The position numbers and the translations under genes are program-made. The notes below the pieces were generated by a model. That model had not been told where the DNA came from. It saw only the letters and a list, made by a program, of their open reading frames with translations, and made no database searches. DNA of 64,000 nucleotides from Prevotellaceae bacterium UBA1746 (GTDB taxonomy: Bacteria > Bacteroidota > Bacteroidia > Bacteroidales > Bacteroidaceae). Location: positions 1 through 64,000 of the forward strand of contig DCHS01000052.1 of NCBI GenBank assembly GCA_002314875.1. Reading direction: 5' to 3'. This document shows, in pieces, positions 58,304-64,000 of this stretch. The first letter of the stretch is position 1, and each line of letters starts with the position of its first letter.

Positions 58304-59062
58304 ATGAGAAAGCACATTGTAGCAGGTAACTGGAAAATGAACAAGAACCTGCAGGAAGGTGTAGCTCTTGCTACCGAACTCAAGGAAATCCTCGCTGCTG
58401 AGGCTCCCAACTGCGATGTTATCATCGGTACTCCCTTCATCCACCTCGCTACCGTAAGCGAACTTCTCAAGGACAGCTGCATCGCTGTTTCTGCTGAGAA
58501 CTGCGCTAACCACGCTAGCGGTGCTTACACTGGTGAAGTTTCTGCTGAAATGGTAAAGAGCACTGGCGCTGAATACGTTATCCTCGGCCACAGCGAGCGT
58601 CGTGAATACTACGCTGAGACTCCCGAAATCCTCAAGGAAAAGGTTGATCTTGCTCTCGCTAACGGTCTTAAGGTTATCTTCTGCATCGGTGAAAGCCTCG
58701 AACAGCGCGAAGCTAACGAACAGGAAGCTGTTTGCAAGGCTGAACTCGCTGGTTCTGTATTCCACCTCACCGCTGAAGAGTGGAAGAACATCGTTATCGC
58801 TTACGAACCCATCTGGGCTATCGGTACCGGTAAGACTGCTACCGCTGAGCAGGCTGAAGAAATCCACGCTTACATCCGTAGCTGCGTAGCTGAAGTTTAT
58901 GGTAAGGAAGTTGCTGACGAAACCTCTATCCTCTATGGTGGTTCTTGCAAGGGTAGCAACGCTCCTGAACTTTTCGGAAAGGAAGATATCGACGGTGGTC
59001 TCATCGGTGGCGCTTCTTTGAAGGCTGCTGATTTCAAGGCTATTATCGACGCTTGGAAGTAA
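58304..59062 (+). CDS. tpiA: Triose-phosphate isomerase
   Basis: The glycolytic enzyme interconverts DHAP and GAP. The 252-residue product has the complete TIM signatures: GNWKMNKN (Lys at about residue 13), EYVILGHSERREYYAE (catalytic His), AYEPIWAIGTGKTAT (catalytic Glu), and YGGSCKGSNAPELF. It has a strong preference for highly used codons (many CTC, GCT, GAA), in line with a high-expression gene. It lies 47 bp after the BT_3928-like gene. Confidence 0.97.
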   Translation: MRKHIVAGNWKMNKNLQEGVALATELKEILAAEAPNCDVIIGTPFIHLATVSELLKDSCIAVSAENCANHASGAYTGEVSAEMVKSTGAEYVILGHSERREYYAETPEILKEKVDLALANGLKVIFCIGESLEQREANEQEAVCKAELAGSVFHLTAEEWKNIVIAYEPIWAIGTGKTATAEQAEEIHAYIRSCVAEVYGKEVADETSILYGGSCKGSNAPELFGKEDIDGGLIGGASLKAADFKAIIDAWK

Positions 59063-59073
59063 TCTGATCCTTT

Positions 59074-59110
59074 TTCTCTCCCATGTTCCATTCCGGTGCG
59101 TGGGAGAGAA
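59074..59110. other. Inverted repeat after tpiA
   Basis: TTCTCTCCCA (59074-59083) and TGGGAGAGAA (59101-59110) form a perfect 10-bp stem with a 17-nt loop. There is no T-run after it in either direction. It may be an mRNA processing or stability element, or a weak terminator. Confidence 0.5.
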
Positions 59111-59158
59111 TAATCAGGTGATAATTGGTTTTATTACCTTTCTTATAAACCGCTTTTT

Positions 59159-59662
59159 ATGAAAGTCCGTTTATTCCTCTTTTTTACTGCTCTGTTCATG
59201 GCTTTCAGTTTCTCCGCTGAAGCTCAGAATACAGAGCCAAAGACAAATCAGACAGAAAATCGTCAGTCTCAGGCTCAAACCGAGCGAAAGCCAGAAGTTC
59301 CTCCTTCATTGTTTGATGAACCAATAACTGAAGTGGAGGAGCGTCCGGCTGCACCTACATTCCGTCCTTACACGGGTCCTCGTGTTCGCCAGAAGAGTAA
59401 GGGTTTCCGCATCCAGGTTTATTCTGGTGCAGGTAATACCGAATCAAAATTGGCAGCGAAAGAAATGGAGGCAAAGATTCGTACGGCATTTCCGGAACTC
59501 TCATGCTATACACGTTTTAAGACCCCGCGTTGGGTTTGCCGCGTAGGAGATTTTCGCAGCCGTCATGAAGCCCAGGCTTATCTGGATAAAATCAGAAAGA
59601 AAAGAATATCATCAGTAGCAAGCATTGTCAGCGACGAAGTGCTTCTTCCTCGCAACTGGTGA
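59159..59662 (+). CDS. SPOR-domain exported protein
   Basis: The product has 167 residues with a signal peptide ending AEAQ. A Gln/Glu/Pro-rich linker (about 22-75) leads to a SPOR-type domain (about 80-160: GFRIQVYSGAGNTESKLAAK ... RVGDFRSRHEAQAYLDKI). SPOR domains bind denuded peptidoglycan and are found in division or envelope proteins. Bacteroidetes place it between tpiA and folE. Exact role unknown. Confidence 0.88.
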   Translation: MKVRLFLFFTALFMAFSFSAEAQNTEPKTNQTENRQSQAQTERKPEVPPSLFDEPITEVEERPAAPTFRPYTGPRVRQKSKGFRIQVYSGAGNTESKLAAKEMEAKIRTAFPELSCYTRFKTPRWVCRVGDFRSRHEAQAYLDKIRKKRISSVASIVSDEVLLPRNW

Positions 59663-59724
59663 TGATTCATCAAGATACATCTCACTACTACCGTAGGTAT
59701 TTCTATGCCTATCACTAATTCCAA

Positions 59725-60330
59725 ATGACAAACGAAACTCTTAATATACAACAATTAGCAGCCAATGAGAGCGAGGCAGTGCAGGGAATGATGCCCCATG
59801 TTTCAGCACTTCTCGGACTGATGGGAGAAGATTGTGAACGCGAAGGTTTGGTTAAGACTCCTTTACGTGTTGCAAAGGCTATGGCCGATCTTACCCGTGG
59901 CTATAAGATGGATCCTATAGCAACGCTGAATTCTGCAAAGTTCCAGGAAGATTATAACCAGATGGTTATAGTTAAGGATATCCAGTTCTATAGTCTCTGC
60001 GAACACCATCTGCTTCCTTTCTATGGCAAGGCACATGTTGCCTATATTCCTAACGGATATATTTGCGGACTCTCTAAGATTCCCCGTGTAGTTGATATTT
60101 TCAGTCATCGTCTCCAGGTTCAGGAGCGTTTGACGTTGCAGATTAAAGAGGCCATCGAAGAAGCCCTTCATCCTCAGGGCGTGATGGTCGTAATTGAGGC
60201 TGAACATATGTGTATGCAAATGCGTGGTGTTGAAAAACAGCATAGTTTGACGACGACCTCTGCATTTTCTGGTGCCTTTAATCAGGCCAAGACGCGCGAA
60301 GAATTCTTATCGCTGATTCATCGCAGTTAA
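59725..60330 (+). CDS. folE: GTP cyclohydrolase I
   Basis: The first enzyme of folate/pterin synthesis turns GTP to dihydroneopterin triphosphate. The 201-residue product has the zinc and active-site segments FYSLCEHHLLPFYGKAHVAYIP (quoted as SLCEHHLLPFYGKAHVAYI) and MQMRGVEKQHSLTTTSAF. It is 11 bp upstream of the PfkB gene and part of the tpiA-SPOR-folE cluster. Confidence 0.96.
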   Translation: MTNETLNIQQLAANESEAVQGMMPHVSALLGLMGEDCEREGLVKTPLRVAKAMADLTRGYKMDPIATLNSAKFQEDYNQMVIVKDIQFYSLCEHHLLPFYGKAHVAYIPNGYICGLSKIPRVVDIFSHRLQVQERLTLQIKEAIEEALHPQGVMVVIEAEHMCMQMRGVEKQHSLTTTSAFSGAFNQAKTREEFLSLIHRS

Positions 60331-60341
60331 ATTGATTAATT

Positions 60342-61235
60342 ATGAAAAAGATCTGTTGTATCGGGCACATAACGCTCGATAAGATTATAACTCCCCAGGC
60401 TACAACTTATCTCAACGGGGGTACCTCTTACTATTTTGCCTATGGAATGGCTCAGCTCCCTGATGCTAATTTTCAGTTGGTGACTTCCTTGGCAGAGAGC
60501 GAAATAGAAGCTGTTGAATTGATGCGCCAGAAGGGTATTGATGTGGTGGTTTATCCATCAAAGAAGACTGTTTATTTTGAAAACAAATACGGAGAAAATC
60601 AGGATAACAGAACACAGCGTGTGTTGGCAAAAGCTGATCCGTTCCGCGTCGAAGACATTATTGGTATCCATGCTGACTATTTCCATCTTGGAAGCCTTCT
60701 TGCTGATGATTTCTCCCTCGATTATATTCGCTATCTCAGCACAAAGGGTATTGTAAGTCTTGATGTTCAAGGCTATCTCCGCTATGTTGATGGCGAGCAG
60801 GTTCGTCCTACCGATTGGGCCGAGAAACTGGAATGCTTGAAGTATGTTGACATCCTCAAAGTTAACGAGCATGAAATGGAAGTTCTGACGGGCGAAACCG
60901 ATGTTTTGGCTGCTGCTAAGAAACTTGCTTCATGGGGTGTCCGCGAGATAATTATTACCGAAGGAAGCCTCGGTAGTTTTATCTATGCCGAAGGCCGTCT
61001 CATCGAGATCCGTGCTTATCCTCCCCAGCAGATTGTTGACGCTACAGGCTGCGGCGATACTTATATGACGGGATACCTCTATAAGCGCGCCAACGGTGCA
61101 AGTTACAAGGAGGCTGGCTGTTTTGCTGCAGCAATGTCAACCCTCAAACTAGAGGCTTTTGGCCCTTTCTCAAAAACAGTTAACGAAATCAACCATGTAA
61201 TCGATTTCCGCGAAATCGATCTTCGTATTAAATAA
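60342..61235 (+). CDS. PfkB/ribokinase-family sugar kinase
   Basis: The product has 297 residues. The N-terminal substrate side begins CCIGHITLDKIITPQATTYLNGG (quoted as IGHITLDKI and TTYLNGGT), the ATP-binding end has DATGCGDTYMTGYLYKRANG (the anion hole Gly-Cys-Gly-Asp includes the catalytic Asp). The substrate is unknown. The neighbourhood (folE and a CocE hydrolase) does not define it. It lies 5 bp upstream of the next gene, so co-translation is likely. Confidence 0.85.
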   Translation: MKKICCIGHITLDKIITPQATTYLNGGTSYYFAYGMAQLPDANFQLVTSLAESEIEAVELMRQKGIDVVVYPSKKTVYFENKYGENQDNRTQRVLAKADPFRVEDIIGIHADYFHLGSLLADDFSLDYIRYLSTKGIVSLDVQGYLRYVDGEQVRPTDWAEKLECLKYVDILKVNEHEMEVLTGETDVLAAAKKLASWGVREIIITEGSLGSFIYAEGRLIEIRAYPPQQIVDATGCGDTYMTGYLYKRANGASYKEAGCFAAAMSTLKLEAFGPFSKTVNEINHVIDFREIDLRIK

Positions 61236-61240
61236 GTATT

Positions 61241-63148
61241 TTGGAGTCTCCAAATCCCCATTATACCAAGAGAGAAGTGATGATTCCCATGCGTGATGGG
61301 ACGCGCTTGTACACAGCAATTTATGCTCCGACCGACGGGTTGGAGCATCCTATTGTTATGCAACGAACTCCGTATAGCGTGGGCAATTATGGTGAAACAG
61401 AATTTGAGGATCTCAATGGTCGTTTCTTCGCACCCTATTCCCGTTCACATTATATTATTGTTATGCAGGATATTCGTGGACGCCATCATAGCGAAGGAAA
61501 ATTCGAACATATCCGTCCGCTTCGTAGCGATCTCGATGGCCACGATCCTGCAACCTCAGAGAGAATAGATGAGGCGACAGATACCTACGATACCATTGAT
61601 TGGCTGTTATTCCATACCCTTAATAATGGAAATGTGGGTATTACGGGAACAAGCTATCTAGGATTCTATGCAGCTCAAGCAGCGCTTTGTGGTCATCCCG
61701 CATTGAAAGCCGTCAGTCCACAGGCTCCTATTTGTGACTGGGTAAACGGTGATGATTTGCGTCATAACGGTGCGCTTTTCCTCTATCTTAATTTCAGTTT
61801 CTGCTGGGGTATTCAGCATGGTTGGGACCGCGAAGAAGATCCAACACACTTGCCTTTGCTCGGTGATGATATCTATTGGAGTTATCTTTCCATCGGTCCC
61901 ACCCGTAATTTTACCTGGCGTTTGGGAAAATCCAGTGATCTCTGGAATATGGTCGTGGAGCATCCTAACTATGATAAATTCTGGCATGAGCGCGCCTTAC
62001 AGCCTCATCTTCAGAATGTTCGTCCTGCAATGCTAGTTGTTGGCGGATTATTTGATGCAGAAGATCCCTGGGGCGTTATTCGTGTTTATCAGTCTCTTCG
62101 TCTGCAGTCCCCTGCAACTCAGACGAGTCTCGTCTTGGGCCCTTGGAGCCATGGTCAGTGGAATACGCCTGCTGAGGGACGCTTGGGTGATTTGTATTTT
62201 GGTAATGAGGCAACGGCCGAGCACTTTATAAATCACATTGAGTTCCCGTTCTTTGCTCACTATCTTGAATCAGAAGGTGGTCGCTACCCACATTATCAGT
62301 CAGGAGCCCATGTTTTCTTCACTGGGGAAAATCGATGGCATTTCTATCCTGCAGGATGGGGTCCCCGAACGAAAGCAAAGAGATATTACTTAAAGGCGGG
62401 TCATAAGATGGATAGTGATGAAAAGTATCAGGACTTTTCACCTGTTGTAACGAGTTATGAGGCTCATCCTCAACATCCTATACCCTATATCGGTGAGAAG
62501 ACAGTATCCATCAAACCAGAGTATATGTGCGCCGATCAGCGCTTCATGAGTGAGCGCAGCGACATTGCTGTATTTCGTACTGAGACTTTGGAAAAAGACT
62601 TGCGAGTAGCTGGTGAGGTGGATTTGGAATTTTTCGTTTCTTTGACGACTTCCGATGCAGATTTCATCGTAAAAATCATCGACGTCTATCCTCAGCATGA
62701 GAAGGGGTACATAGAAAATCCCTTTACCGATGAACGTTTGCATCGTGGCTATCATCCTGAATTCTTACAGAAAGAAGGAGATATCTATCCTCCCGAGGCC
62801 TACGAGAAGTTCTCTGATTTACCTCGTAATTTAGATGGATACCAGCAGTTGGTCCGTTGGGAAGTTCTGCGTGGAAAATATAGAAATTCGCAGGAACATC
62901 CTCAGCCTTTCATTCCGGATTGTCCTGAGCGTATCTCTTTCCGCATGCCAGATATGGCCCATGTGTTCCGAAAGGGCCATAGAATAATGATCATTGTTCA
63001 GAGTACGATGTTCCCGCTCATAGATATTAATCCTCAAACTTTCTGCAACATCTACGAGGCCGATGAAGAGCAGTTCCAACCCACTACCGTCAGCCTATTC
63101 CATTGTCGTGAATATCCTTCACGAGTCATATTACCCGTAATAGAATAA
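61241..63148 (+). CDS. CocE/NonD family hydrolase (X-Pro dipeptidyl-peptidase-like)
   Basis: The product has 635 residues if the TTG at 61241 is the start. The next ATG is 39 nt downstream and removes ESPNPHYTKREV, which the family normally keeps, so TTG is preferred. The alpha/beta-hydrolase part has MRDGTRLYTAIYAP, MQDIRGRHHSEG, nucleophile elbow GTSYLGFYAAQA (Ser), and GLFDAEDPWG with the Asp. A C-terminal jelly-roll (about 440-630; DLRVAGEVDLEFFVSLTT) completes the CocE fold. The family includes acyl-peptidases and acylases. Substrate unknown, no signal peptide. Confidence 0.85.
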   Translation: MESPNPHYTKREVMIPMRDGTRLYTAIYAPTDGLEHPIVMQRTPYSVGNYGETEFEDLNGRFFAPYSRSHYIIVMQDIRGRHHSEGKFEHIRPLRSDLDGHDPATSERIDEATDTYDTIDWLLFHTLNNGNVGITGTSYLGFYAAQAALCGHPALKAVSPQAPICDWVNGDDLRHNGALFLYLNFSFCWGIQHGWDREEDPTHLPLLGDDIYWSYLSIGPTRNFTWRLGKSSDLWNMVVEHPNYDKFWHERALQPHLQNVRPAMLVVGGLFDAEDPWGVIRVYQSLRLQSPATQTSLVLGPWSHGQWNTPAEGRLGDLYFGNEATAEHFINHIEFPFFAHYLESEGGRYPHYQSGAHVFFTGENRWHFYPAGWGPRTKAKRYYLKAGHKMDSDEKYQDFSPVVTSYEAHPQHPIPYIGEKTVSIKPEYMCADQRFMSERSDIAVFRTETLEKDLRVAGEVDLEFFVSLTTSDADFIVKIIDVYPQHEKGYIENPFTDERLHRGYHPEFLQKEGDIYPPEAYEKFSDLPRNLDGYQQLVRWEVLRGKYRNSQEHPQPFIPDCPERISFRMPDMAHVFRKGHRIMIIVQSTMFPLIDINPQTFCNIYEADEEQFQPTTVSLFHCREYPSRVILPVIE

Positions 63149-63169
63149 AAATGGCTCATCTTAAATGAT

Positions 63170-63208
63170 ATGACCCCCGAAAGTTCAACTAAAAACTATC
63201 GGGGGTCA
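63170..63208. terminator. Convergent terminator between the CocE-like and MATE genes
   Basis: TGACCCCCGA (63171-63180) pairs with TCGGGGGTCA (63199-63208), with an inner AGTT/AACT pairing. It lies between the two convergent stop codons. Confidence 0.8.
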
Positions 63209-63228
63209 CTTCTATATAAAATTACTTT

Positions 63229-64000
63229 TTATTTTGTTTTGCCAAGTTTCAACAGAATACCTTGAACAGCCCCTCGCGTAAATAAATAGAGGAGGTAGGC
63301 ACACCAAAGCCAATGGTTTGCAGTAAGGAGGAAGGAATATGAAATGCAGTTGAGATCCTGATGCTGGTATTTGTTTGTTAAAAACATTCCAGTTTCAGCA
63401 ACAGCGAAATAGAGGAGGGTAGCAATAGCAATGCTTATGAGCATTCCTCGCGATGCTGTTGTACCGATGAAAAGACCATCATAAATGAATGCTGCCATAC
63501 TAACGGCAGGAACAGCAATGATATAGGGCATGTAGGTTCGAGCTAAATCCAGAACCTGAGCATTATCTGTTAATAGATTCAAAAAGGCGTTTCCACCGAA
63601 GACAAAGAAGAGAATAAAGAGTATGGAAAGACCGCCTCCCCAGACAAAGAGTTCGCGGGTGAGCTGTTTGAATCCCTCTTTGTCTTTCGCTCCGTACAAT
63701 CTGCCGCCAATAGCTTCGCCAGCGTAGGCAAAGCCATCCATGAGATAACTGACTAACAGGAAGAGCTGCATGAGGATGGCATTGACGGCAAGGAAGTTTT
63801 CTCCCAAGCGAGAACCATAGGCTGTAAATGAGAACATCACTGCAACGAGGCATAGTGTGCGGAGAAAAATATCACGATTGACGGTGAAAAATCTTCCCCA
63901 TGTGATTGCCGTTTCTTGGCTTATAGGCGTTGTGCTACTGTCAGCTCTAAGCTTTCGTATGGGCTTCACTGCAAGAGCGAGAGCCAAAATAAATCCAGTC
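63229..64000 (-). CDS. MATE-family efflux transporter (3' part, cut by window edge)
   Basis: The last 256 or so residues of the transporter are inside the window, and the frame stays open to base 64000, so the start is outside. Six membrane segments are visible. Motifs typical of the C-terminal half are FTAYGSRLGENFLAVNAILMQ (quoted by FTAYGSRLGENFLAVNA), LVSYLMDGFAYAGEAIGGRLYG and DGLFIGTTASRGM. The DinF-like branch of MATE is a good match. It exports drugs or organic cations using Na+ or H+. Confidence 0.85.
   Translation of the reverse strand, partial: TGFILALALAVKPIRKLRADSSTTPISQETAITWGRFFTVNRDIFLRTLCLVAVMFSFTAYGSRLGENFLAVNAILMQLFLLVSYLMDGFAYAGEAIGGRLYGAKDKEGFKQLTRELFVWGGGLSILFILFFVFGGNAFLNLLTDNAQVLDLARTYMPYIIAVPAVSMAAFIYDGLFIGTTASRGMLISIAIATLLYFAVAETGMFLTNKYQHQDLNCISYSFLLTANHWLWCAYLLYLFTRGAVQGILLKLGKTK

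Overview
The window reads as chromosomal DNA of a Bacteroidales bacterium, most likely Prevotellaceae (Prevotella or a close split genus). The support is: many start-proximal promoter elements of the Bacteroidetes type (TAnnTTTG, several with TTTG about 19-20 bp upstream); TonB-dependent and beta-barrel outer-membrane receptors; secreted proteins ending in a 'YDLxGRRV...G.Y..NGKKV'-like tail; C10 (streptopain-type) proteases; and Bacteroidetes gene orders such as hpt-adk-obg-pgeF and DUF1599-BT_3928-tpiA-SPOR-folE. I see no rRNA, CRISPR array, transposase, integrase or phage module. Most of the window is core genome with short accessory stretches.

Layout. 1-11.3 kb: a 1108-residue secreted protein with a thioredoxin-like CGWC domain, tRNA-Arg(TCT) on the minus strand, then a tight operon of two paralogous secreted C10 proteases and a secreted endonuclease I. 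11.4-16.8 kb: DUF5715 protein (minus), then phoH, purC, purM and prfA. 16.8-19.9 kb: secreted type I pullulanase (minus) and an OmpA-like lipoprotein. 19.9-24.0 kb: a phosphate locus made of a response regulator, a histidine kinase, an unannotated 35-residue membrane protein and a Na+/phosphate symporter with a PhoU-like tail. 24.1-30.3 kb: a beta-barrel receptor, an exported 2H-phosphoesterase-like protein, aroE, menG/ubiE and a ClC chloride channel. 30.3-38.3 kb: a 500-bp gap rich in palindromes, two secreted proteins sharing an N-terminal module, a TsaC/Sua5 protein, an acyltransferase, a polysaccharide flippase, and an SPFH / STM3941-like / ribbon-helix-helix trio. 38.3-50.7 kb: cstA, an SDR dehydrogenase, a second endonuclease I, pyrF, glutamine synthetase, a TonB receptor, a helix-hairpin-helix protein, a kinase-RapZ fusion, a TraB/GumN protein and rsmE. 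50.8-64 kb: hpt, adk, obgE, pgeF, GNAT, proS, DUF1599, BT_3928-like, tpiA, SPOR, folE, a PfkB kinase, a CocE/NonD hydrolase and the 3' part of a MATE transporter.

The most interesting signal is in the phosphate locus. Three promoters carry direct repeats of a TTGTMAY heptamer phased at exactly 11 bp, the geometry of the enterobacterial Pho box: two copies before the response regulator, about six before the 35-residue membrane protein and five before the symporter. The small protein therefore looks like a phosphate-regulated membrane peptide of unknown function. A second theme is a family of TTTATA-rich intergenic repeats with a conserved 22-bp core. They sit just after the stop codons of minus-strand genes and in two cases supply the stop codon itself.
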